The notes under the pieces are model-generated. The model was not told the origin of the DNA, did no database searches, and saw only the letters and a program-made list of their open reading frames with translations. The position numbers were made by a program, and so were the translations under genes. A DNA stretch of 64,000 nucleotides from Micromonospora mirobrigensis (GTDB lineage Bacteria; Actinomycetota; Actinomycetes; Mycobacteriales; Micromonosporaceae), in contig NZ_FMCX01000010.1 of NCBI RefSeq assembly GCF_900091555.1, forward strand, positions 1 through 64,000. Reading direction: 5' to 3'. This document shows positions 16,830-24,432 of this stretch, in pieces (position 1 is the stretch's first letter; every line of letters starts with the position of its first letter).

Positions 16830-18259
16830 CCGACCGGCTGCGTACCGCGCTGCGGGAGGCCGCGGCCGACGTGCCCGCGTACGACGTGCACGGGCGGGCG
16901 GTCGCGGCGGCGCGGCGGACCCGGCGCCGGTCGGTGTCCGCCGCCCTGGCCGTGGTGGCGCTGGTCGCGCTGGTGCCGATGGGGCTGCGCGCCGGCGACC
17001 CGACCCCGACCGTCGCCGCCGGCACCCAGGGCGCGTTGCCCGACCGGGTGGCCGCGCCGGTGCTCGGCGCGCTGCACGCGACCGACCGGCCCCGGCTCGG
17101 TCCCGCGTCGGTCGTCTTCAGCGGTCAGGCGCCCCGGATGGTCTGGCACGAGGAGGGCAGCCGGGTGGTGGCCGTGGGCGCCGACTCCGACCGCTACCGG
17201 ACCTTCACCGTCGGGTACGAGGCGCGCACCGGCGAGGACGTCGTCCTCTCCCCCGACGGACGACTCGTGGCGCACGGCTCCGGCGGCCCGGACCGGCCCC
17301 AGATCGCGGTGATCGACCTGGTCCGGGGGCGGAGCCGGCAGCTCGCCACCGGCGTACCCGACAGCGTCGCCAGCATCCCCGTGGCCTGGTCTCCGGACGG
17401 CAGCCGACTGGTGGTCCGGGACACCGTGCCGATCGACGAGCAGGTCACCGGCCACCGCTCGGTGCTGAGCCTGCTCCCGGTCGCCGGCGGCCCCCGGGTC
17501 GAGTTGACGGTCGGCCAGCGCCCCGACGACTTCGCCCGGGCGGTCGCGTTCAGCCCCGACGGCCGGCGCCTCGCCTACCAGGTCGGCGACCCGGCACCGC
17601 TGTCCCCCGCCACCGACCCCGAACCGGGCGGAGGAAAGTTGCAGGTGTCCGACCTCGACGGCGAGGTGGTCGCCTCCTTCCCGCTTCCCTCGTCGACCTG
17701 GCTGGCCGGCAAGGGCGCCTGGACGCCGGACGGCCGGTGGCTGACGGTGGTGGTGCGGCAGGGCGGCAGCTGGCGGCTGCGGCTCGTCGACCCGGTGAAC
17801 GGGCGGGAGGTCCACCAGCTCGACGCGGCGAGCGGACGGGAGACCGGCCCCGCCCGCCTGCCGGCCGTGTCCGGGGTGACCGCGATCCGGCTGCTCGGCT
17901 GGACCGACGGCGGCGCGGCGATGGTGGTCGGGTACCGGCCGCACCCGTCGGCCCTGGCGGCGTTCGACGGGCCGCTGGACATGGACCAGCGCACGTCCTA
18001 CGGCAACGTCGGCACCGTCCGGGTGCTGGCGCTGGAACCGGGGTCAACGGCGCCGCGGACCCTGATGACCGCCCCCGACGAGGTGGTCGCCGTGGACGTC
18101 GCCGACGACGTGGTGCACACCGGCCGGGTACGGCGGGCCAGCCCGCCGACCGGCACGGGGCCCCGGTTCTGGATGTGGACCGGGGTGGCAGGACTGGCCG
18201 TGGTGGCGCTGCTGGGCGTGGCGGGCCGGCGCTGGCGGCGACACCGGCAGGGCTGGTGA
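16826..18259 (+). CDS. Membrane protein with beta-propeller repeats, sigma-factor partner
   Basis: The 477-residue protein has a short cytosolic N-terminus (about 1-35), a membrane helix (SAALAVVALVALVPMGL), and then a long extracytoplasmic region with propeller-like repeats marked by SPDG and AWSPDGSRL. A second membrane helix (GVAGLAVVALLGVAG) lies at the C-terminus, followed by a basic tail. Coupling to the sigma gene by a 4-bp overlap suggests that the cytosolic end holds the sigma factor while the propeller senses something outside. There is no classic zinc-binding anti-sigma motif (H-x3-C-x2-C), so the anti-sigma role is inferred from context only. Confidence 0.75.
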   Translation: MTDRLRTALREAAADVPAYDVHGRAVAAARRTRRRSVSAALAVVALVALVPMGLRAGDPTPTVAAGTQGALPDRVAAPVLGALHATDRPRLGPASVVFSGQAPRMVWHEEGSRVVAVGADSDRYRTFTVGYEARTGEDVVLSPDGRLVAHGSGGPDRPQIAVIDLVRGRSRQLATGVPDSVASIPVAWSPDGSRLVVRDTVPIDEQVTGHRSVLSLLPVAGGPRVELTVGQRPDDFARAVAFSPDGRRLAYQVGDPAPLSPATDPEPGGGKLQVSDLDGEVVASFPLPSSTWLAGKGAWTPDGRWLTVVVRQGGSWRLRLVDPVNGREVHQLDAASGRETGPARLPAVSGVTAIRLLGWTDGGAAMVVGYRPHPSALAAFDGPLDMDQRTSYGNVGTVRVLALEPGSTAPRTLMTAPDEVVAVDVADDVVHTGRVRRASPPTGTGPRFWMWTGVAGLAVVALLGVAGRRWRRHRQGW

Positions 18260-18269
18260 CGCCGCCGGG

Positions 18270-19085
18270 TCACCCGGGCGGGCGCAGGCCGTGGGTGAGG
18301 AACGGCAGCGCCACCGCGGGCAGCGCCGGTGCGCCGACGATGTCGTGGTGGGTCAGGCCGGGCAGCACGGCCAGCCGGGACAGCGGGCGGTCGCCACCGT
18401 CCCCGCCCGCGTCGCGCCGGCCGCCGCCGAGCAGCCCGAAGAACTCGGCCGCGTGCCGGATCGGGATCTCGTCGGCGTCGGCGAAGACCAGCAGCACCGG
18501 CAGCGCCAGGGCGGCCACCTCGACCGACCAGTCGTACTCGCGGCGCAGCAGCTCCGCCGTCTTCGCCCAGAGGGTCGGCCAGTCCCACGGGCGTGGCGCC
18601 ACCCGGGCGTACAGCTCGTGCGGCGGGGAGCCGCGCATCCGTTCCGCGGTCCGCTCGTCCTGGGCGACCATCGCGGCCAGCACCTCCGGGTACCAGCCGC
18701 CCCGGCGGCACGGCGCCGACACCACCACCAGCCGGCGCACCAGGCCGGGATGCTGGATCGCGGTACGCAGCGCCACCGCCCCACCCAGCGAATAGCCCAT
18801 CACGTCCGGCCCGACCAGCCCGAGGTGGCGGATCAGGGCGGCGACGTCGTCGGCCATCGACTCGTATCGCAGCGGCCGGTCCACGTCGGCGGTACGCCCG
18901 TGGCCCTGGAGGTCGACGGCGACCACCCGACGGCGGGCGGCGAGGGCGGGCAGGATCGGCGCGAACGACTCGACCGCGCCGAAGCCGCCGTGCAGCAGCA
19001 CCAGCGGACGGCCGTCGCCGTGCGTCTCGTACCACAGCCGCACCCCGTTGACCTCCGCGTAGCCCACCTCGGCATCCTCCGTCAC
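18270..19085 (-). CDS. Alpha/beta hydrolase
   Basis: The 271-residue protein has the oxyanion strand LVLLHGGFGAVESF, the nucleophile elbow GYSLGG (Ser near residue 102), the acid in FADADEI and the His in GLTHHDI, a full Ser-Asp-His triad. The substrate is unknown. It is convergent with the propeller gene and separated from the upstream permease by a terminator, so it is likely a single-gene unit. Confidence 0.85.
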   Translation of the reverse strand: MTEDAEVGYAEVNGVRLWYETHGDGRPLVLLHGGFGAVESFAPILPALAARRRVVAVDLQGHGRTADVDRPLRYESMADDVAALIRHLGLVGPDVMGYSLGGAVALRTAIQHPGLVRRLVVVSAPCRRGGWYPEVLAAMVAQDERTAERMRGSPPHELYARVAPRPWDWPTLWAKTAELLRREYDWSVEVAALALPVLLVFADADEIPIRHAAEFFGLLGGGRRDAGGDGGDRPLSRLAVLPGLTHHDIVGAPALPAVALPFLTHGLRPPG

Positions 19086-19112
19086 CGGCGGCTCGGCCGG
19101 TCGGAAAACGCC

Positions 19113-19149
19113 GCGCCCCCGCTGCCGGGGCCAACGGCGGCGGGGGCGC
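19113..19149 (-). terminator. Terminator of the purine permease gene
   Basis: A 15-bp stem at 19113-19127 and 19135-19149, with one G-T type mismatch, surrounds a 7-base loop, just beyond the permease stop codon. Confidence 0.65.
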
Positions 19150-19160
19150 GACGGATCCGG

Positions 19161-20651
19161 TCAGCTGACGCCGGTGACGGCCTTGACCAGGTTGATGCCG
19201 AAGTACAGGACGAACGCGATCGCCACACCCCAGAGCAGCGGGTGGATGCTGCGGGCCCTGCCCTGGGCGACCCGGATGGCCACCCAGCTCACGAAGCCCG
19301 CGCCGATGCCGTTGGTGATCGAGTAGGTGAACGGCATCAGGGTCATGGTCAGGAACGCCGGGACGGCGACCCCCAGGTCGGTGAAGTCGATCTCCTTGAT
19401 CTGGCGGATCATCAGCGCGCCCACGATCACCAGCGCCGGGCCGGCGGCCTCGCTGGGCACCAACGACACCAGCGGGGTGAGCAGCAGCGCGCCGAGGAAG
19501 AGCAGGCCGGTGGCCACGCTGGTCAGGCCGGTCCGGCCGCCGTCGGCGATGCCCGAGGAGGACTCGACGTACGTGGTGGCCGAGGAGGCGCTGCCGGCGC
19601 CACCGGCGACCGCGGCCACGCCGTCGACGAGCAGGACCTTGTCGAGGCGGGGCATGTCGGTGCCGTCGGCGTTGGTCAGGCCGGCCTGCTTGGCCAGGCC
19701 CACTGTGGTGCCCATCACGTCGAAGAAGTCGGCGAGCACCAGGGTGAAGACCAGCAACAGTGCGGTCATCACGCCGACGTGCGCGAAGGCGCCGAACGAC
19801 ACGTTGCCGACCAGGTGCAGGTCGGGGGCGGAGACCAGCGGGTCGGGCAGGGTCGGCACGTTGAGCTGCCAGCCGGTCGGGTTCGGCTTGCCGTCGACGA
19901 ACGCCGGCCCGGGCTTGGCCCACGCGTTGACGATCACCGCGACGACGGTGGTGACCACGATGCCGATCAGCACGCCGGCCTTGACCTTGCGGGCCACCAG
20001 GATGCCGGTGACCAGCAGGCCGACCAGGAAGACGACGGTGGGCCAGCCGCGCAGCGTGCCGTCGCCGCCGAGCTGCACCGGGACGGTGGTGCCGGCGGCG
20101 TCCGGCATCCGCCGGACCAGACCACCGTCGACGAGGCCGATGAAGGCGATGAACAGGCCGATGCCGGCGGCGATGGCCGCCTTCAGCTCCGCCGGGATGG
20201 CCCGGAAGACCGCCTTGCGGAAGCCGGTCAGCACGAGCACGGTGATGATCAGACCCTCGATCACCACCAGGCCCATCGCCTCGGCCCAGGTCATCTGGGA
20301 GGCGACCGCGTACGCGACGAAGGCGTTCAGGCCCAGGCCGGTGGCGACCGCGAACGGCACCCGGCCGACCACGCCCATCAGGATGGTCATCACCGCGGCG
20401 ACCAGGGCGGTGACCCCGGCGACCGGCGCGATGCCGAGCAGGTTGCCGTCGGCGTCCGGCGCGGTGCCGATGATCAGGGGGTTGAGCACCACGATGTACG
20501 CCATCGTGGCGAAGGTGGTGATGCCGGCGAGCACCTCGCGGCGGACGGTCGAGCCCCGCCGGGTGATCTCGAAGAAGCGGTCGAGGCGGCCGTGCTCGAC
20601 GGGTTCCGTCGGCTCGACCGGGGCAGCAGGATCCTGCGTGGTCACGCTCAT
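19161..20651 (-). CDS. NCS2-family purine permease (AzgA-like, guanine/hypoxanthine)
   Basis: The protein has 496 residues from the ATG at 20651, with about 13 membrane segments. The start FFEITRRGSTVRREVLAGITTFATMAY is diagnostic of the AzgA/GhxP branch, which imports guanine, hypoxanthine or adenine with protons. ATGLGLNAFVAY, GIGLFIAFIGLVDGG and SSATTYVESSSGIADGGRTGL are further conserved blocks. A GGAG lies upstream of the start. The frame is open another 43 codons upstream without conservation. No purine riboswitch is visible in its leader. Confidence 0.92.
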   Translation of the reverse strand: MSVTTQDPAAPVEPTEPVEHGRLDRFFEITRRGSTVRREVLAGITTFATMAYIVVLNPLIIGTAPDADGNLLGIAPVAGVTALVAAVMTILMGVVGRVPFAVATGLGLNAFVAYAVASQMTWAEAMGLVVIEGLIITVLVLTGFRKAVFRAIPAELKAAIAAGIGLFIAFIGLVDGGLVRRMPDAAGTTVPVQLGGDGTLRGWPTVVFLVGLLVTGILVARKVKAGVLIGIVVTTVVAVIVNAWAKPGPAFVDGKPNPTGWQLNVPTLPDPLVSAPDLHLVGNVSFGAFAHVGVMTALLLVFTLVLADFFDVMGTTVGLAKQAGLTNADGTDMPRLDKVLLVDGVAAVAGGAGSASSATTYVESSSGIADGGRTGLTSVATGLLFLGALLLTPLVSLVPSEAAGPALVIVGALMIRQIKEIDFTDLGVAVPAFLTMTLMPFTYSITNGIGAGFVSWVAIRVAQGRARSIHPLLWGVAIAFVLYFGINLVKAVTGVS

Positions 20652-21046
20652 GGCGTGGCTTGCTCCGTTCCGGGTTGGCCCGCCGGATGCGCCGGCATGG
20701 GCTGTAGGGGTGCAGTCGTCCCGTTTCGGTTGGCCCGGAGAACGTCGGAACGGCTGGGCTCCACGGTTCCCGTGAAGCACTACGAAGCCGCACCCCGGTC
20801 CGGGGAACGACTTCGCCCGTCCACCCTATCCACCGCACACCCGCCGCCGACCTGCCGCTATGGCCAACCTCACCCCTGAAGGAGCAAGCACGGGCCCCCT
20901 GTTAACGCCTGCGGTAGAGCAGGGGCCCCCTCTTAACGCCGGCCAGCCGGCCAGCGCCAGCGGGCGACGGCCGCCCGCCGCCCGCCGCCGCCGGCAGGCG
21001 GGCGCGGGGCAGCGCGGAGCGCACCGCCGCCGGTAGCGTCGGGCGG
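20652..21046. other. Divergent intergenic region with promoter(s) and a dispersed repeat
   Basis: The 395 bp lie between the permease and the MDMPI gene. A small inverted repeat CACGG/CCGTG sits at 20762-20774 in the permease leader. The right half holds the dispersed repeat listed separately. Just before the plus-strand start, TAGCGT stands six bases from the GTG at 21047, giving a leaderless arrangement. Confidence 0.45.
20892..20940. repeat. Dispersed GGGCCCC/TTAACGCC repeat, copy 1
   Basis: The 49-bp element is built from two units, each a GGGCCCC core followed by a few bases and TTAACGCC. It aligns without gaps to a second copy at 36003-36052: the GGGCCCC cores, AACGCCT, the AGA triplet and the AAC of the second unit coincide. 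It lies in an intergenic region. Elements of this type look like Micromonospora dispersed palindromic repeats; function unknown. Confidence 0.7.
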
Positions 21047-21673
21047 GTGGCCCTCCTGGACATGGTGGCGGCGGAACGCCGCCGCTTCGCCGACCTGATC
21101 GACCCGCTCACCCCGGAGCAGCTCGACACCCCCAGCCTCTGCGGCGAATGGACCGTCCGGGAGGTGCTCGGGCACGTGGTCTCCCCGTTCGCCGCCCGGC
21201 GTTCCTGGTTCCTGCCGCTGCTGCTGCGCAGCCGGTTCAGCCTGCACCGCGCGAACGCCGAGCTGGCCCGGATGGTGGCCCGACGGCCGGTCGCCGAGCT
21301 GACCGCCGAGCTGCGGCGCAACGCCCGCAACCCGTTCGCCCCGCCCGTGGTCGGGCAGCTCGGCCAGCTCACCGACCTGCAGGTGCACGCCCAGGACGTC
21401 CGCCGCCCGCTCGGCCTGGCGTACGCGGTCGAGCCCGAGCACGTTCGGACGTCGCTGGACTTCCTGGTCAGCCGCCGGTCGGTGGCCTTCGGCGGCGGTC
21501 GGCGCCGGGGCTTGCGGTTCGCGGCCACCGACCTGGACTGGGCGTGGGGCGACGGCCCTGAGGTACGCGGGACCGCGGAGGCGATCATGATGGCCCTCAC
21601 CGGTCGGACGGTGGTGCTGCCCGAGCTGACCGGCGACGGCGCGGCGGTGCTGCGGAAGCGGTCGGCGCGGTGA
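21047..21673 (+). CDS. MDMPI/TIGR03083-type (DinB-fold) protein, maleylpyruvate isomerase family
   Basis: The 208-residue protein has the family opening LLDMVAAERRRFADLIDPLTPEQ, then SLCGEWTVREVLGHV with the metal His, and DLQVHAQDVRRPLG with further metal ligands. These actinobacterial DinB-like proteins bind a divalent metal, and several use mycothiol; the substrate here is unknown. The GTG start at 21047 appears leaderless (TAGCGT six bases upstream). The stop overlaps the next gene's start (GTGA), so the two form an operon. Confidence 0.8.
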   Translation: MALLDMVAAERRRFADLIDPLTPEQLDTPSLCGEWTVREVLGHVVSPFAARRSWFLPLLLRSRFSLHRANAELARMVARRPVAELTAELRRNARNPFAPPVVGQLGQLTDLQVHAQDVRRPLGLAYAVEPEHVRTSLDFLVSRRSVAFGGGRRRGLRFAATDLDWAWGDGPEVRGTAEAIMMALTGRTVVLPELTGDGAAVLRKRSAR

Positions 21674-22611
21674 CCGGGGCCCGACCGGTGGTCACCGACG
21701 CGCTGGCCCGGCACGTGGTCGGCGTCTGGGGCGGCGACGGCGAGCGGTGGCTGGCCGAGCTGCCGACCGTCCTGGCCGACCTGGCCCGCGACTGGGGGCT
21801 CGACCTCGGTGAGCCGTACGAGCTGTCCTACCACTACGTCACCGCCGCGACCCTGGCCGACGGGACGCCGGCCGTACTCAAGCTGGGGGTGCCGACCGGG
21901 ACGTCGCTGGCCGAGGAGGCGCCCGCGCTCGCGGCGTTCACCGGCCGGGGTGCGGTCCGGCTGCTCCGCGCGGACCTCGACCGGGGGGCGTTGCTGCTGG
22001 AGCGGGCCGTCCCCGGCGGGCGGCTGCGCGACCTGGTGCCCGACCGCGACGCCGAGGCCACCTCGGCGCTGGCCGGCGTGATCCGCCGGCTGCACGTGCC
22101 GCCACCGCCCGACTGCCGACTGCCGGAGGCGTCGGCGCAGGCCCGGGCCTTCGACCGATACCTGGCCCGGCACGGTACGGCCGGGCCGCTGCCGCACGAC
22201 CTGGTGGCGCGGGCCGGCGGCCTGATGCGCGAGCTCTGCGCGTCCGCGCCCGCCCGGGTCGTGCTGCACGGCGACCTGCACCACGACAACGTCCTGCGGG
22301 CCACCCGGGAGCCCTGGCTCGCCATCGACCCGCACGGCCTGGTCGGCGACCCCGGGTACGAGGTCGGGGCGCTGCTCTACAACCCCACTCCCGAGGACCG
22401 GAGCGCGGCGCTGACCGGGTTGGTGCCGGCCCGGGTCGAGCAGCTCGCCGACGAGCTGCCGATGCCGGTCGAGCGGGTGGTGGCCTGGGGGTTCGTCAAG
22501 GCGGTGCTGTCGGACGTGTGGTCGGCCGAGGAGTGGAGCCCGGCGCAGGGTCGGTCGCCGGTGAGCCGGGCCCTCGACGTGGCCCGGCTGCTGCTGCCCC
22601 GCCTGTCCTGA
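21670..22611 (+). CDS. APH(6)/hydroxyurea-phosphotransferase-family kinase
   Basis: The 313-residue protein matches the streptomycin 6-kinase type. It shows LSYHYVTAATLADGTPAVLKLG near residue 55, the catalytic loop VVLHGDLHHDNVL and the metal site AIDPHGLVGDPGYEVG, plus the C-terminal VVAWGFVKAVLSDVWSAE. This family (Pfam APH_6_hur) includes true streptomycin kinases and many chromosomal members of unknown substrate, so resistance is possible but unproven. It overlaps the MDMPI-like gene by four bases. Confidence 0.85.
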   Translation: MTGARPVVTDALARHVVGVWGGDGERWLAELPTVLADLARDWGLDLGEPYELSYHYVTAATLADGTPAVLKLGVPTGTSLAEEAPALAAFTGRGAVRLLRADLDRGALLLERAVPGGRLRDLVPDRDAEATSALAGVIRRLHVPPPPDCRLPEASAQARAFDRYLARHGTAGPLPHDLVARAGGLMRELCASAPARVVLHGDLHHDNVLRATREPWLAIDPHGLVGDPGYEVGALLYNPTPEDRSAALTGLVPARVEQLADELPMPVERVVAWGFVKAVLSDVWSAEEWSPAQGRSPVSRALDVARLLLPRLS

Positions 22612-22676
22612 CCGTGGGCTGTCGTACCCGGCGGCGATGATGGGTCGACGACCGCAGGCCACGAACGGAGCAACCG

Positions 22677-23138
22677 ATGAGCCGCCACGTCCAGGTCACC
22701 TTCGACGCCCACGACCCGCGCGCGCTGTCGTCCTTCTGGCGCGACGTGCTCGGCTACGTCCATCCCGGACCGCCCGGGGTGGAGCTGCCCGAGGGCGCCG
22801 ACCCGCTGGCCGCCTGGGACGACTTCCTCGAGGGGATGGGGGTGCCGCAGGAGCAGCGCAACAGCCGGTCGGCCATCGAGGACCCGGACGGCCCCGGCCC
22901 ACGGCTGTTCTTCCAGCAGGTGCCGGAGGACAAGGCCGGCAAGAACCGGGTCCACCTCGACGTCCGGGCCGCCCCCGGGCTGCGCGGCGAGGAGCGGATG
23001 GCGGCGCTGGAGGCCGAGTGCGCGCGGCTGGTCGCACTCGGGGCGACCCGGGTACGCCGGGAGGAGCCCGCACCGCCGATGAGCGCCGGCCACATCGTGC
23101 TGACCGACCCGGAGGGCAACGAGTTCTGCCTGGACTGA
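22677..23138 (+). CDS. VOC-superfamily (glyoxalase/bleomycin-resistance-like) protein
   Basis: The 153-residue protein has the actinobacterial VOC pattern: VQVTFDAHDPRALSSFW with the first metal ligand, RVHLDVRA in the middle, and VLTDPEGNEFCLD at the end. GGAG lies six bases before the ATG. These proteins are metal-dependent or purely binding, and the ligand is unknown. It follows the APH gene by 65 bp in the same direction. Confidence 0.85.
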   Translation: MSRHVQVTFDAHDPRALSSFWRDVLGYVHPGPPGVELPEGADPLAAWDDFLEGMGVPQEQRNSRSAIEDPDGPGPRLFFQQVPEDKAGKNRVHLDVRAAPGLRGEERMAALEAECARLVALGATRVRREEPAPPMSAGHIVLTDPEGNEFCLD

Positions 23139-23168
23139 ACCGTCGCCGCGCCCATCCGGTCCGGCCGG

Positions 23169-24407
23169 TCAGGTACGGGCCGCCACGGGCTGCGGGGCGG
23201 CGTCCAGCGGCAGGTCCCGCAGCCGACGGATCGGGCTCGACAGGTAGATCACCGGCGAGAGCACGGTCAGCCCCGCGAAGATCAGCAGGGTGGTGCGGGC
23301 GCTGAGCGGTCCGGCCAGCGCGCCAGCGAGCAGGCCGCCGAGCGGGATGGCGCCCCAGGAGACGAACTTGACGGTGGCGATGACCCGCGACAGGAGGTCC
23401 GGCGGGCTGGCCAGCATCCGGTAGGTCCGGGTGGTCACGCTGAGCACCACCGAGGAGACGGCGAGGACGATGGAGCCAACTGCGAAGGCGACGTATGCGG
23501 CGACGCCGGTGCCGAGCGGGATGACCAGCGCGCCGGCCACGCCGACGACGGACGCGATGACCAGGCCACGGGCGGTGCCGACCCGGTCGGTGAACCGGGT
23601 GGTCACCGCGGCGCCGACGAGCGCGCCGAGGCCGTCGGTGGCGATCAGCAGCCCGACCAGCAACGGCGACGCGTGCAGCTCGCGCACCAGGTAGTACGGG
23701 GTGAGGGCGATCATCGCGCCGGCGACGAAGTTGGTCACGGTGGCGTCCCACATGGCCGGTCCGATGATCGGGTGGCGGAGCACGAAGTGCCAGCCCTCGC
23801 GGATCATCGTGACCATCGGTGTCCGCTGCGCCGGTCGTTGCACCCGGCGGGCCGGCAGCGTCCGCAGCAGCGCGGCGGAGACGACATAGCTGGCGGCGTC
23901 CACGAAGAGCGTCGGGACGGCGCCCAGCACCTGCACCGCGAGTCCGCCCAGCGAGGGCCCGCCCAGCTGGGTGGCGGCGTGCGTGCCGGAGTTGAGGCTG
24001 TTGCGGGCCTGGAGCTGAGCGGCCGGCACGATCTCCGGCAGGAAGGTCTGGTTCGCCACGTCGAACAGCACGTTGGCGAAGCTCACCACCAGGGCGACCC
24101 CGACCAGCTGGGCCACCGTCAGGGCGTCGTACCACCAGGCCACCGGCACGGACGCGACCGCCAGGGCCCGGATCAGGTCCAGGGCGACCTGCATGCCGCG
24201 CAGCGGCACCCGCTGCACGATCACCCCGGCGGGCAGGCTGATCAGCAGGTACGCGAGGTAGCCGGCCGCCGTGATGAGACCCATCTCGAAGGCCGAAGCA
24301 TGCAGCACGTTCAGTGCGGTCAACGGCAGGGCCAGCGCGCCGGCCGCGGAACCGAGCTGACTGGTCGTGCCGGCGGTCCACCAGCGCCAGAAGGCAGTAA
24401 GTTCCAT
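23169..24407 (-). CDS. MFS transporter (MFS_3 / EntS-like exporter)
   Basis: The 412-residue protein has 12 predicted membrane helices. It starts MELTAFWRWWTAGTTSQLGSA, typical for MFS_3 drug exporters, and has the loop PAGVIVQRVPLRGMQ between helices 2 and 3. The ATG at 24407 lies inside the palindromic control region shared with the divergent HxlR fusion gene and has no ribosome-binding site. A TATAGT on the minus strand ends ten bases before it, so the transcript has almost no leader. The exporter is probably under control of the HxlR-type protein; the substrate is unknown. Confidence 0.88.
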   Translation of the reverse strand: MELTAFWRWWTAGTTSQLGSAAGALALPLTALNVLHASAFEMGLITAAGYLAYLLISLPAGVIVQRVPLRGMQVALDLIRALAVASVPVAWWYDALTVAQLVGVALVVSFANVLFDVANQTFLPEIVPAAQLQARNSLNSGTHAATQLGGPSLGGLAVQVLGAVPTLFVDAASYVVSAALLRTLPARRVQRPAQRTPMVTMIREGWHFVLRHPIIGPAMWDATVTNFVAGAMIALTPYYLVRELHASPLLVGLLIATDGLGALVGAAVTTRFTDRVGTARGLVIASVVGVAGALVIPLGTGVAAYVAFAVGSIVLAVSSVVLSVTTRTYRMLASPPDLLSRVIATVKFVSWGAIPLGGLLAGALAGPLSARTTLLIFAGLTVLSPVIYLSSPIRRLRDLPLDAAPQPVAART

Positions 24408-24426
24408 AATGGAACGCACTATAGTG
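24401..24426. promoter_or_regulatory. Shared bidirectional promoter/operator of MFS and HxlR fusion
   Basis: There are two perfect palindromes in tandem: GTTCCATAATGGAAC at 24401-24415 and CACTATAGTG at 24417-24426. The second holds TATAGT on both strands, placed seven bases before the GTG at 24433 and ten bases before the ATG at 24407. A protein bound here would silence or switch both genes at once. HxlR-type regulators commonly use such sites. Confidence 0.65.
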
Positions 24427-24432
24427 GAGGGC

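Noticed and set aside
20652..20780. Purine riboswitch before the NCS2 permease
   Set aside because: No conserved purine-aptamer core or pairing loops were seen; only a 5-bp hairpin is present.
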